Of a stretch of 64,000 nucleotides of DNA, positions 51,165-60,487 are shown in pieces (the stretch's first letter is position 1; each line of letters starts with the position of its first letter). This DNA comes from Bradyrhizobium sp. Arg816. GTDB taxonomy: Bacteria > Pseudomonadota > Alphaproteobacteria > Rhizobiales > Xanthobacteraceae. A program made the translations under genes and the position numbers. The notes under the pieces are model-generated. The model ran no database searches and was not told where the DNA came from. It worked only from the letters and a program-made list of their open reading frames with translations. Where the stretch lies: the NCBI RefSeq assembly GCF_029989365.1, contig NZ_JAPRAQ010000006.1:310001-374000 (forward strand), given 5' to 3'.

Positions 51165-52940
51165 TCAGCCCTGCGACGACCAGGGCACGCGCGCCGCGGT
51201 GAAATCGCGCCACGTGCGTTGCAAAGCGGGCTGCACGCCGATCGATGCACGTGCCTGCCAGCCGGCGATCGCCGCGGCCGCGACGGCGCTGTCGGGTTCA
51301 GTACCGAGCCCATCGAGCAGCGATGCCGTGACCGCCATATCGTTGAAAGCGCCAAGATCCTCCTGCAAACCGGCGAGCGTGCGCGAGAATTTTCTCGCCG
51401 ACTTGCGATCCTCGTACAGCGGCAGCAGGAACTCGCTGAGATAGCGCAGCCGCTTGGTCGCGAGCCGCACCCGGTGCAGCTCTTCGGCGGGAAGCGACTT
51501 GAAGCGGCGGCCGCGCTTGAGCACCTTGGCGTATTGCTCCGACAAGATGCGCCGCGCGAAGTCGACGGCGGGTTCGGCGAGCTGACCGAGATCTTCGGCG
51601 GCAACGTCGTTGCGCCAGCCCCGCGTCTCGATCCAGTTTCCGAGGCCGATCAGAAACACGGCGCAGCGGCGATCGTCGAGCGCGTCATGCGCCTTGCGGT
51701 AGGCGTCCGACTGGCGCTCGGCCGCAGCCCGGCCCAACGCATCGAAGCCGGCGACCAACGGACAGGCATGTGCGATCGTCGGCAAGGTCTCGAGCTGGAA
51801 CACGTCCCAATCACGGGCGGCGGACAGGTCTTGCGCCAGCCATTTGACCTCCGATCGCAGCGCGTCGAGATTGCTGAGCGCACCGACCGATCGCATCAGG
51901 TCGAGCGCCGATCGCAGCCGGCGCAGCGAGACGCGGAGTTGATGCACGCCTTCCGGGTTGCGCCCGTCCTCGGCGGCCGGCAGCGACTGAAGCAGATGGA
52001 GGAAGCAGGAGCGCAGGATCGTCGCGAAGGCCTCGTCGAGCGTGACCGACGCATCGAGGCGAAGTTTTCGCGGGCGACGTGCCGGGGGGGGCTTGTCGGC
52101 GGCAAGATCAAAGCCGCGCGCCGACTTGGTACGGATGGACGGCTTCGCCGCGCCCTGCTCCGCGAGCCGCAGCGCAACCTCGTAGATCGTGCTGGCGCTG
52201 CCGCTCTTCAGCTCAAGCTCGATCTCGCTCACCGGCATCGTGCGATCGCCAGCCGTCAGCTCGCCTTGATCGAAGGCGATTTCGACCGTGCCGGACGGCA
52301 AGTCGATCATCCTCGCATGACGACGGATGTCGGCGGTGAAGACGGCTTCGAGCGGCTGCGTCACGAGGTGGCTACGAAGCTTCTCCGGAATGAAGGGCAT
52401 CGCCAGCGCGAGATCGGGCGCAAGCGACGACACGCTCGCCTCCCACTCGCCACGGCGCAACGGATCGTCCGCGGCGTCCGTCTTCACGGTCTGCACGAAG
52501 CGCCCGCCGCCCTGGCGAACGCGGAGGCTCAGGCCATTGCGCCGAAGCAGGCGCTCGGCCGTGTCGTAATAGACCGACTTGAGATGCTTGCGCGTGCCCT
52601 TGTTGCGCGCGTGGGCCGTGATGACCGGCGCGGCGTTGAAATGCGCCATGCGATCGGCATCGACGAGAAGCTTGAGTTCGATCTCACCGGCGGGACGCGC
52701 AGCAGTGCCGGACTGGGCTGGCTCCGGTGCAGGCGTCGTGTCTTGCGATGGCGTCTGATCAATCACAGCACCCTTGACGATCGCATGTTCCGCGCCGGGC
52801 TCGGCTGCGTCACGTTGCCTGAGGAAGCCGGCGACGACTTGCGTTCTCTTGTCCCTGTCCTTGGAGACAGGATTCCCATCCGGCGCGCTCATGGTTTTGC
52901 GAGCCGACGTAGTGTCTGATTTCAACATTTCCGGTGACAT
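51165..52940 (-). CDS. CYTH-CHAD domain protein
   Basis: A 591-residue protein. After an N-terminal tail of about 75 residues, the CYTH domain (GEIELKLLVDAD, the E-x-E-x-K motif) is followed by a CHAD domain rich in conserved histidines (VHQLRVSLRRLRSAL, HRVRLATKRLRYLSEFLLPL). CYTH proteins hydrolyse triphosphates and CHAD binds polyphosphate. The start is uncertain: ATG 52940, 52928 or 52892 are all possible and none has a good ribosome site. Cytoplasmic. Confidence 0.85.
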   Translation of the reverse strand: MSPEMLKSDTTSARKTMSAPDGNPVSKDRDKRTQVVAGFLRQRDAAEPGAEHAIVKGAVIDQTPSQDTTPAPEPAQSGTAARPAGEIELKLLVDADRMAHFNAAPVITAHARNKGTRKHLKSVYYDTAERLLRRNGLSLRVRQGGGRFVQTVKTDAADDPLRRGEWEASVSSLAPDLALAMPFIPEKLRSHLVTQPLEAVFTADIRRHARMIDLPSGTVEIAFDQGELTAGDRTMPVSEIELELKSGSASTIYEVALRLAEQGAAKPSIRTKSARGFDLAADKPPPARRPRKLRLDASVTLDEAFATILRSCFLHLLQSLPAAEDGRNPEGVHQLRVSLRRLRSALDLMRSVGALSNLDALRSEVKWLAQDLSAARDWDVFQLETLPTIAHACPLVAGFDALGRAAAERQSDAYRKAHDALDDRRCAVFLIGLGNWIETRGWRNDVAAEDLGQLAEPAVDFARRILSEQYAKVLKRGRRFKSLPAEELHRVRLATKRLRYLSEFLLPLYEDRKSARKFSRTLAGLQEDLGAFNDMAVTASLLDGLGTEPDSAVAAAAIAGWQARASIGVQPALQRTWRDFTAARVPWSSQG

Positions 52941-53378
52941 GACAGTTTGATGACAGAGAGCAGCATATAGCTCGTCAGGCCCGCAAGGAATAGCAACGTT
53001 ACGTCGCAACGCATCATCGTCCACATGCGCCATGCTCGAGGCTAAAGATCGGGCAGGACTGTCATAATTCGTCTGGCGTGACGAATTAAATTGCCGCCGC
53101 GTACAGTAAGTGATCGAATTGATAGCGAATCTCGTCGTTCTCGAAATCAAGATGAACGCGTCAGCGAGCTTGACTCATGCTAGCAGAAAAATTCTTTCTG
53201 GTTTTGGAGACGCTCAGAAGTCACGCCTCCGATGGTGACAGGCCGGAGATTGTGACAAGCCCCGCGCGGCCTCCTGCGCCCCCGGCGATCGCAAACGGCT
53301 CCCGACCAGGAAAGCCGGTTCCTGACCAGCGAGACTAGAAGCGATCGAATTTCGCGGGCTCCACCTGCCATGCGCGCG
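52941..53378. other. 438-bp gap without a gene
   Basis: Between the CYTH-CHAD gene and the upstream amidohydrolase gene, both leftward. The open frames are short and have no ribosome site. The stretch 53080-53135 is AT-rich and may carry the promoter for the CYTH-CHAD gene. Nothing else stands out. Confidence 0.5.
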
Positions 53379-54734
53379 TCAGTGCGCGAGCCCGTTCTTG
53401 TAGATCCTGCCGTCCTTCATGATCACCACAAAATTCTTCGCGGGATCTTCGACGAGCTTGATGTCGTCGAGCGGATTGCCGTCGACCAGCAGGAGATCGG
53501 CGAGCGCGCCCTCCTCGACCACGCCGAGCTTGCCGGGATAGGGATTGCGCAGGCCCGACAAGCTCAGGAGTTCGGCATTGGTCGACGTCGCCATGGCCAG
53601 CGCTTCGGCTGGCGTGTACCAGCGCGTCAGTGCGGCCAGCATCGAGCCCTGCTTGTCCGCCAATGCCTTCGAGAACAGGACGTCAGTGCCGAACGCGGTC
53701 TTGATCTTGTACTTCTTCGCCAGCGCGTAGACGCGGTCGGTGCCGGCAACCACCTGCCGCATCTTGTCCTGCTCCGAAGGCCCGAGCCCGGCAGCCATGG
53801 ACATATCCAGGAACGGCTGGGTGCTGAGCCAGACCCCCTTCTCCGCGATCAGCTTGGCGCTCGCCTCGTCCATGAGATGACCGTGCTCGATGCATCTGAC
53901 ACCGGCTGCGATCGAGCGCTGGATCGCGACCGGCGTATAGGCGTGCGTGGCGACATAGGTGCCCCAGTTGTCAGCGGCTTCGACGGCTGCGCGCAATTCG
54001 GGCTCGGTGAAGGTCGAAACGTCGAGCGGACTGAACGGCGATGCGACTCCGCCGCCCGCCGTGAGCTTGACCTGCGAGGCGCCCTGCATGAGCTGCTCGC
54101 GCGCGCGCACGCGCACCTCGTCCGGGCTGTCGGCGACCAGGCTGCCGCCGATCAGCTCCATGCGGCTGAGCATGCCGCCGATGGTTCGCGGCAGATCGGT
54201 GAGCTGCCGGAAATCGCCATGACCGCCGGTGATGGTGATGATGGCGCCGGACGGATAGATGCGCGGACCGGCGACGAGACCCTCGTCGATGGCCCGCTTG
54301 AGGCCGAAACTCGGCCCGCCCATGTCGCGTATGGTGGTGAAGCCGCGCATCAGCGTCGCTGTCGCCTCGCTGGCGGCGAGCAGATTGTTGTAGCCGACAT
54401 CGCCGAGGGCCGCGGCCGGCGTCGGACGCACCAGCATCGCATGCCAATGCGCATCGATCAGCCCCGGCATCAGCACGCGGCCACCGCCGTCGATCACCTG
54501 GCCGGTGGCCGCGATGTCGGTGGTCGAAATCTTCTCGATCGTCTTGTTCCTAATCAGGACGTTGGACGCGGCCGAGAGCGCGGCGTTTTTTCCATCGAAT
54601 ATCCGGACGTTGCGGAACAGGACGGCGGTGTCTTGCTGGGCTTGTGCGGAGGACGGACTGTCGAGGCCTATCCCAATCGAGATAAGCAACGCGGTGGCTC
54701 TGAAGAGTCCGGCCGGCGTGGTCAAACCCCACAT
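53379..54734 (-). CDS. exported amidohydrolase (metal-dependent, imidazolonepropionase-like)
   Basis: A 451-residue protein. A Sec-like signal ends near SSAQA. The mature enzyme has the amidohydrolase pattern: MPGLIDAHWH (HxH), a probable carboxylated Lys in QVKLTAGGGVAS, His in VATHAYT and EHGH, and Asp in AFGTDV. The substrate may be a dipeptide or a cyclic amide; similar proteins are Xaa-Pro dipeptidase-like. ATG 54734 is preferred over 54833 because the signal begins there. Periplasmic. Confidence 0.88.
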   Translation of the reverse strand: MWGLTTPAGLFRATALLISIGIGLDSPSSAQAQQDTAVLFRNVRIFDGKNAALSAASNVLIRNKTIEKISTTDIAATGQVIDGGGRVLMPGLIDAHWHAMLVRPTPAAALGDVGYNNLLAASEATATLMRGFTTIRDMGGPSFGLKRAIDEGLVAGPRIYPSGAIITITGGHGDFRQLTDLPRTIGGMLSRMELIGGSLVADSPDEVRVRAREQLMQGASQVKLTAGGGVASPFSPLDVSTFTEPELRAAVEAADNWGTYVATHAYTPVAIQRSIAAGVRCIEHGHLMDEASAKLIAEKGVWLSTQPFLDMSMAAGLGPSEQDKMRQVVAGTDRVYALAKKYKIKTAFGTDVLFSKALADKQGSMLAALTRWYTPAEALAMATSTNAELLSLSGLRNPYPGKLGVVEEGALADLLLVDGNPLDDIKLVEDPAKNFVVIMKDGRIYKNGLAH

Positions 54735-55089
54735 GTCCAATCTCCACGCAGATCCGGGCGAACGCCAGGCAGCCGACGCCGCGCGATGCAGCCATGGATT
54801 GATGCCTGCAAACCGCATCGAGTCAATTTGCAACCACGGGGAGTTTTTGCAAATCAGCCATACGGACGCGAAGAGAAGCGTCCCATCAAGTTGGATAGGC
54901 GAATGGGTAAGTGCACCTGTCGCACTCGCGTCGAACTCAAATTAAAACGCACTATCGATTTCGACCCGCCAGCAACGGTAGATTGCAACTTTCTCGCTCG
55001 GGAGTACGATCCTGCGCGGTCTATGCGACTTGAGCCGCTGGGCAGGAGGGCTTGCGGTCGTCTGCAGAATTCAAATGACGAGGCGTAAC
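54735..55089. other. 355-bp gap between divergent genes
   Basis: This interval separates the amidohydrolase gene (leftward) from the small membrane protein (rightward). I see no coding frame with a ribosome site and no hairpin; both promoters should lie here. Confidence 0.5.
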
Positions 55090-55296
55090 ATGGTGGCGCA
55101 AACGAGTGACGGACGCATCCTGCTGGCGAAGAAGCTCGGCGGGCTCATCGCAATCATCTTGGGATGCCTGCTGACGGCCGTCGGCGTGACGTTCGAATAC
55201 AGCGGCATGACTTTCGTCGGCGTGTTGTTGCTGGTCCTCGGAGCCGTCCTGCTGGTGCTCAAGATCATGAGGCGAAATCAGGAACGTCCGTTTTGA
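55090..55296 (+). CDS. small two-helix membrane protein
   Basis: A 68-residue protein with two hydrophobic helices (IAIILGCLLTAVGVTF and FVGVLLLVLGAVLLVL) and a basic tail. ATG 55090 has GACGAGG 6 bases upstream. It converges with the GntR gene (14 bp between stops). Function unknown. Confidence 0.65.
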   Translation: MVAQTSDGRILLAKKLGGLIAIILGCLLTAVGVTFEYSGMTFVGVLLLVLGAVLLVLKIMRRNQERPF

Positions 55297-55310
55297 CAGA
55301 CGGCAGGCGG

Positions 55311-56018
55311 TCACACGCCCAGCACGTCGGCGAGCCGCAACTCGTCGGCGGCGGGATCCTTCAAGAACAGCTCGGCCTCGATCTCGTCCAGATGCGACAG
55401 CATCTGCACGCGCGCAGCCTGCTTGTCGCGCTTGCGGATCGCGGCGACGATGCCGGCGTGATGATCGGTGCCGCAGGCCGGCGTGTCGTGGCGGCGGTAG
55501 AGCAGGATGATGAGCGAGGAGCGCGCGATCAGCTCTTTCAGGAAGCCGAGATAGATGCTGTGCCCGCTCATCTCGGCGACGAGACGATGAAACTCGCCGG
55601 AGAGCCGGACCGAGGCGCGCGCGTCACCGCGCAGTTCCGCCTCGCGCTCCTCGGCGAGATGCTGCTGGAGGCGATCGATCCAGACCGGTGACACCGCATC
55701 GATCGCGTGATCGACGATGGTCGGCTCGATCAGGCGGCGCGCCTCGAACACTTCACGGGCGTCACCCGGCGTCGGCCGCGCGACGAAGGCGCCGCGGTTC
55801 TTCTCGATGTTGACGATGCCTTCATGCGCAAGCTGCTGCAGCGCCGTGCGGACCAGCGTGCGGCTCGCGCCGTAGATCTCGCCGATCTCGTCCTCGCCGA
55901 GCTTCGTGCCGGGCAGCAGGCGATGCTCGAGGATCGCGGCGGTCACCCCCTCCCTGATACGGCTGACGCGATCGCTCGCATCTGGCGCGTCGGATTTCGT
56001 GCGAGTCTTGGCGGCCAT
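55311..56018 (-). CDS. GntR-family (FCD subgroup) transcriptional regulator
   Basis: A 235-residue regulator. The N-terminal winged HTH (LGEDEIGEIYGASRTLVRTALQQLAHEGI) is followed by a helical FCD effector domain with the metal-type His residues (HRLVAEMSGHSIYLGF, HHAGIVAAI). It is divergent from an ABC transporter / racemase operon and probably controls it. The palindrome AGATT-N4-AATCT at 56105-56118 is a candidate operator. ATG 56018 is preferred over 56093. Confidence 0.88.
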   Translation of the reverse strand: MAAKTRTKSDAPDASDRVSRIREGVTAAILEHRLLPGTKLGEDEIGEIYGASRTLVRTALQQLAHEGIVNIEKNRGAFVARPTPGDAREVFEARRLIEPTIVDHAIDAVSPVWIDRLQQHLAEEREAELRGDARASVRLSGEFHRLVAEMSGHSIYLGFLKELIARSSLIILLYRRHDTPACGTDHHAGIVAAIRKRDKQAARVQMLSHLDEIEAELFLKDPAADELRLADVLGV

Positions 56019-56104
56019 CAGTTCGAAGGGTTGGGTGTGAGGGCTCGATCGGCGACGTTCGGCCTTGAATGTTAGTCGACGAGCTGTATCCAATCACAGG
56101 CGAA

Positions 56105-56118
56105 AGATTATACAATCT
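56105..56118. promoter_or_regulatory. candidate GntR operator
   Basis: AGATT (56105-56109) and AATCT (56114-56118) are inverted around four bases (ATAC). The arrangement resembles the small palindromes bound by FCD-type GntR proteins. It lies between the GntR start and the sigma-54 promoter of the transport operon. Confidence 0.4.
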
Positions 56119-56233
56119 GCGCCCGTTTTGTGTGCAGCGAGGCAGATGGGTGCTGGGACAGCCGAAGGCGGCGGATTCGATCTAACGATCTGACTCTGCT
56201 GCACAGTTCTGGAATTCAGCCGGCCAAGGGCGG

Positions 56234-56249
56234 TTGGCACGGACCTTGC
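56234..56249 (+). promoter_or_regulatory. sigma-54 (RpoN) promoter
   Basis: TTGGCACG-N4-TTGC: GG at 56236-56237 and GC at 56248-56249 with ten bases between, the canonical -24/-12 layout. Transcription would begin near 56261, 26 bases ahead of the ABC ATPase start codon. Sigma-54 promoters need an enhancer-binding activator such as NtrC. Confidence 0.75.
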
Positions 56250-56286
56250 GGAGAGACGGGAGCATCGCCCCTCCCCTGGACACGCC

Positions 56287-57273
56287 ATGGCCACTCCCGC
56301 CGCTCTCGAACTGGTCGCCGTCACCAAGCGCTACGACACGACACTGGCGGTCGACACCGTCAATTTGAAGATCCCGGCCGGGACCTATTGCTGCCTGCTC
56401 GGCCCCTCCGGCTGCGGCAAGACCTCGACCTTGCGCATGATCGCGGGCCATGAGGCTGTCAGCAAAGGCGACATCATTCTCGGTGCGCAGAACGTGACCG
56501 ACCTCGAGCCGGCCAAGCGCGGCACGGCGATGATGTTCCAGTCCTACGCGCTGTTTCCGCATCTGACCGTGCTCGACAACGTGGCGTTTGCCCTCAAAAT
56601 GCGCGGCGTCGACCGCGCGACCAGGCATAAGCGCGCCGGCGAATTGCTGGAGCTGGTGGCGATGACACCCTATGCAGGCCGGCTCCCGGCCCAACTCTCC
56701 GGCGGCCAGCAGCAGCGCGTGGCGCTGGCTCGCGCTTTGATCACCGAGCCGCAGATCCTGCTGCTCGACGAGCCGCTCTCCGCGCTCGATCCGTTCCTGC
56801 GGGTCAGGATGCGCGGCGAGTTGAAGCGCCTTCAGCGCGAGCTCGGCATCAGCTTCATCCAGGTCACCCACGGCCAGGAAGAAGCGATGGCCCTCGCCGA
56901 CCACATCGTGGTGATGAACCACGGGCGGATCGAGCAGCAGGGCACCGCGCGCGACATCTTCCACCGCCCCCGCACCGAATTCGTGGCGCGCTTCATCGGC
57001 GGCCACAACGTCCTCAGCGATGCCGGAAACCTCATCGCCGTGCGCGCCGATCAGCTCGGCATCGCGCCGTTCGCTGAAGGCGCGTTCGGCGCGCCGGCAC
57101 TGCTGACCCAGACCGAGTACCAGGGCTCCTACATCGCCGTCTCGCTCACGCTCGACGACGGCACCGCCCTGTTCTCCCACCTTCCCGAGGCCGCCTTCGA
57201 CGTCCACCCGTTCCGTCCGGGCGATCGCGTGCTGGCCACCTGGGATCCCGCCAAGGCGCAACGCCTGCAATAG
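56287..57273 (+). CDS. ABC transporter ATPase (PotA-like)
   Basis: A 328-residue ATP-binding subunit. Walker A is GPSGCGKTS, the signature is LSGGQQQRVALARAL, Walker B is ILLLDEPLSALDP and the switch His is in VTHGQEEAM. A C-terminal TOBE-type region (about 250-328) is the usual substrate-regulation domain of spermidine/putrescine-like ATPases. ATG 56287 is used. It opens a five-gene operon with a binding protein, two permeases and a racemase. Confidence 0.95.
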   Translation: MATPAALELVAVTKRYDTTLAVDTVNLKIPAGTYCCLLGPSGCGKTSTLRMIAGHEAVSKGDIILGAQNVTDLEPAKRGTAMMFQSYALFPHLTVLDNVAFALKMRGVDRATRHKRAGELLELVAMTPYAGRLPAQLSGGQQQRVALARALITEPQILLLDEPLSALDPFLRVRMRGELKRLQRELGISFIQVTHGQEEAMALADHIVVMNHGRIEQQGTARDIFHRPRTEFVARFIGGHNVLSDAGNLIAVRADQLGIAPFAEGAFGAPALLTQTEYQGSYIAVSLTLDDGTALFSHLPEAAFDVHPFRPGDRVLATWDPAKAQRLQ

Positions 57274-57315
57274 CGCCGATTGACCACTGGAATGCGCAAC
57301 AGAGGAGTGACTGAT

Positions 57316-58605
57316 ATGACCGAGACCACCAGGACGAAGGGCGTCAGCCGCCGCACGCTGCTCAAGGGCACCGCGGGTCTCGCGGGCCTCGCCGCCGGCT
57401 CCGGCGCCATCACCGGCTTTCCCTATGTGAAGTCGGCCGAGACCAAGGTGCTGCGCTATCTCGGCACCGCCGTGAACGAAGGCGACGACATCTCCAAGCA
57501 GTGCCTCAAGGACACCGGCATCAAGATCGAATACATCACCGCGACCACCGACGACGTCACCAAGCGCGTGATGACCCAGCCGAACTCCTTCGACGTGCTG
57601 GACACCGAATATTTCTCGCTGAAGAAGATCGTGCCGTCGGGCAACATCCTTGCCCTCGATGCCAGGAAGATCAAGGAATTCGACAACATCACGCCGGTCT
57701 TCACCAAGGGCGAGACGCCCGGCGGCAAGAAGATCGGCGGCCAGGGCACGGCGCCCTGGAAGGTGCTCTATCTCGAAGGCAAGGACTCCAAGAAGTTCGC
57801 GACGTCGGCGACCGAGTTCGTCACGCTGATCCCGACCGTCTACAACGCCGACACGCTCGGCATCCGTCCCGACCTGATCAAGCGGCCGATCAGCTCATGG
57901 TCCGAGCTGCTCAACCCCGAATTCAAGGGCAAGGCCTCGATCCTCAACATCCCCTCGATCGGCATCATGGATGCCGCGATGGTCGTGGAAGCCACCGGCA
58001 AGTACAAATATGCCGACAAGGGCAACATGACCAAGGAAGAGATCGATCTCACCATGAAAGTGATGACCGAAGCCAAGAAGGCGGGCCAGTTCCGCGCCTT
58101 CTGGAAAGATTTCAACGAAAGCGTCAACCTGATGGCCTCGGGCGAAACGGTGATCCAGTCGATGTGGTCGCCGGCGGTGACGAAAGTGCGCTCGATGGGC
58201 ATCGCCTGCACCTTCCAGCCGCTCAAGGAAGGCTATCGCTCCTGGGCCTCGGGCTTCTGCGTCTCCAAGGGCGTGTCGGGTGCGAAGCTCGAATGGGCCT
58301 ATGAGTTCGTGAACTGGTTCCTGTCCGGCTATGCCGGTGCCTATCTCAACCGCCAGGGCTACTACTCCGCCGTGCTCTCCACCGCGAAGGCGCACATGGA
58401 GCCGTACGAGTGGGCGTACTGGATGGAAGGCAAGCCGGCCGAGAAGGACATCAAGGCGCCCGACGGCTCGCTGCTTGAGAAGGCAGGCTCCGTGCGCGAC
58501 GGCGGCTCCTACGAGGACCGCATGGGCGGCGTCGCCTGCTGGAACGCCGTGATGGACGAGAACGACTACATGGTCCGCAAGTGGAACGAGTTCATCGCGG
58601 CCTAA
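57316..58605 (+). CDS. ABC transporter solute-binding protein, Tat-exported
   Basis: A 429-residue periplasmic binding protein. The N-terminus contains the Tat motif SRRTLLKG followed by a hydrophobic stretch. The mature protein has the two-lobe fold of PotD-like extracellular solute-binding proteins (family 1). ATG 57316 is chosen over 57280 because the Tat signal begins there. It delivers an unknown solute to the two downstream permeases. Confidence 0.93.
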   Translation: MTETTRTKGVSRRTLLKGTAGLAGLAAGSGAITGFPYVKSAETKVLRYLGTAVNEGDDISKQCLKDTGIKIEYITATTDDVTKRVMTQPNSFDVLDTEYFSLKKIVPSGNILALDARKIKEFDNITPVFTKGETPGGKKIGGQGTAPWKVLYLEGKDSKKFATSATEFVTLIPTVYNADTLGIRPDLIKRPISSWSELLNPEFKGKASILNIPSIGIMDAAMVVEATGKYKYADKGNMTKEEIDLTMKVMTEAKKAGQFRAFWKDFNESVNLMASGETVIQSMWSPAVTKVRSMGIACTFQPLKEGYRSWASGFCVSKGVSGAKLEWAYEFVNWFLSGYAGAYLNRQGYYSAVLSTAKAHMEPYEWAYWMEGKPAEKDIKAPDGSLLEKAGSVRDGGSYEDRMGGVACWNAVMDENDYMVRKWNEFIAA

Positions 58606-58609
58606 CGTG

Positions 58610-59569
58610 ATGGACACGTCAGAGGACATCCTGCAGCAGGCGTCCCCGGGCTTGATCCCGGGGTCGGGCACGGCGCGCGCCGCGAAAGTGACGCGCCTGT
58701 CGCCCTCCTTCATCTCCTGGCTCCAGGCCGGGCCGATGATGCTGGTGTTTCTCGCCTTCTTCCTGATCCCTCTGGTCTTCGTCGTCATCGTCTCGTTCTG
58801 GGACTACAACGAATACCAGCTGCTGCCGGCGTTCTCCGGCCGCGGCTATACCGATACGTTCGAGGGCTGCATCGCGCAGCTCCCCGATCTCTGCACCATC
58901 GCCAAGACCTATCTGAAGACGCTGAAGCTGTGCTTCCTGGTCTGGGTCATCACGCTCTTCATCGGCTTCTGGGTCGCCTACTTCCTCGCCTTCCACGTCA
59001 AGTCCAAGACCTGGCAGATGGGATTGTCGCTGCTCTGCACGATCCCGTTCTGGACCTCCAACGTGATCCGCATGATCGCCTGGATCCCGCTGCTCGGACG
59101 CAACGGCCTGGTGAACTCCGGACTGGTCAAGAGCGGATTGATCAACCATCCGCTGGAATGGCTGCTGTTCTCCGAATTCTCCGTGGTGCTGGCGCTGGTC
59201 CACCTCTTCACCTTCTTCATGGTGGTGCCGATCTTCAATTCGATGATCCGCATCGACAAGTCGCTGATCGAGGCGGCCTATGACGCCGGCGCCACCGGTT
59301 TCCAGACGCTGGTCAACGTCATCATTCCGCTCGCCAAGCCAGGCATCGTGATCGGCTCGATCTTCGTCATCACCATCGTGATGGGCGATTTCATCACCAT
59401 CGGCGTGATGGGCGGCCAGCAGATCGCGGCTGCCGGGAAGATCATCGAGACGCGGGTCAACGCGCTGCAATTCCCGGCTGCGGCAGCGAACGCCGTGATC
59501 CTGCTCATCATCACCTTTCTGATCATCACCATGATGTCGCGCATCGTCGACATCAAGAAGGAGCTCTAG
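58610..59569 (+). CDS. ABC transporter permease, first
   Basis: A 319-residue membrane protein with about six helices and the cytoplasmic EAA-type motif EAAYDAGATGFQTLVNVIIPLAKPG. It is PotB-like. The ATG at 58610 follows the binding-protein stop after 4 bp, so translation is probably coupled; GTG 58607 is an alternative start. It pairs with the next permease. Confidence 0.93.
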   Translation: MDTSEDILQQASPGLIPGSGTARAAKVTRLSPSFISWLQAGPMMLVFLAFFLIPLVFVVIVSFWDYNEYQLLPAFSGRGYTDTFEGCIAQLPDLCTIAKTYLKTLKLCFLVWVITLFIGFWVAYFLAFHVKSKTWQMGLSLLCTIPFWTSNVIRMIAWIPLLGRNGLVNSGLVKSGLINHPLEWLLFSEFSVVLALVHLFTFFMVVPIFNSMIRIDKSLIEAAYDAGATGFQTLVNVIIPLAKPGIVIGSIFVITIVMGDFITIGVMGGQQIAAAGKIIETRVNALQFPAAAANAVILLIITFLIITMMSRIVDIKKEL

Positions 59570-59572
59570 AGC

Positions 59573-60451
59573 ATGAAGGAGGGACGCCCGCGCTCGTTCT
59601 ACGTGCTCGCGATCTTCTTCGCGGCCTATGTGCTGTTTCTCTACGGCCCGATGATCGCGATCTACGTCCTCTCGTTCCAGGGGCCGCAGGGCGGCCTCAC
59701 CTTCCCGATGAACGGCGTGTCGACCTTCTGGATCGCAAAACTGTTCCAGGGCACCGGCATCGTCGATCTCGGCGCGGCCTTCCGCCGCTCGCTGCTGCTT
59801 GGCGTCATCGTGATGATCGTCACCGTCGTGCTGTCGGTCGCCGCCGGCATGGCCTTCCGCCGCAAGTTCAAAGCGCAGGGCATTCTGTTTTACTCGGCGA
59901 TCGCGAGCCTGATCGTGCCCTCGATCATCACCTCGCTCGGCATCTCGCTTGAATTCCGCATCATCGACGATTTGATCAAGGCGCACTGGAACGAGAATTT
60001 CGAGACCTCGATGGGCCTGCTGACCTCGGGCTTAGGTGCGCACCTGACCTGGACGCTGCCGTTCGGCCTTTTGATCATGTTCGCGATCTTCAACCGCTTT
60101 GATCCCAGGCTCGAGGAAGCCGCGCGCGATCTCGGCGCGACGCCGTGGCAGGCCTTCCGTCATGTCGTGCTGCCGATCATCCTGCCCTCCGTCATCGGCA
60201 TCGGCCTGTTCGGCTTCACGCTGTCCTGGGACGAGCTCGCCCGCTCCAGCCAGGCGATCGGGGCGGTCAATACCTTGCCGCTCGATCTCCAGGGCCTCAC
60301 CACCACCGTGACGAATCCCGACATCTACGCGCTCGGCACCGTGATCTCGGCGGTGTCGTTCACCGTGATCGCCCTTGCACTCGGCACCATCCACATGCTC
60401 AACAAGCGGCAGGCGGCCAAGGGCTCGGATGCCGGCCAAGGGCTTGTCTGA
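59573..60451 (+). CDS. ABC transporter permease, second
   Basis: A 292-residue PotC-like permease. The EAA motif is EEAARDLGATPWQAFRHVVLPIILPS. It starts 3 bp after the preceding permease gene (ATG 59573). The 3' end is followed by a short repeated GCTTGTCTGA stretch (60443-60472) before the racemase gene. Confidence 0.93.
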   Translation: MKEGRPRSFYVLAIFFAAYVLFLYGPMIAIYVLSFQGPQGGLTFPMNGVSTFWIAKLFQGTGIVDLGAAFRRSLLLGVIVMIVTVVLSVAAGMAFRRKFKAQGILFYSAIASLIVPSIITSLGISLEFRIIDDLIKAHWNENFETSMGLLTSGLGAHLTWTLPFGLLIMFAIFNRFDPRLEEAARDLGATPWQAFRHVVLPIILPSVIGIGLFGFTLSWDELARSSQAIGAVNTLPLDLQGLTTTVTNPDIYALGTVISAVSFTVIALALGTIHMLNKRQAAKGSDAGQGLV

Positions 60452-60487
60452 TAGAGTGCTTGTCTGACAAGGGACTAGTCTGATCTG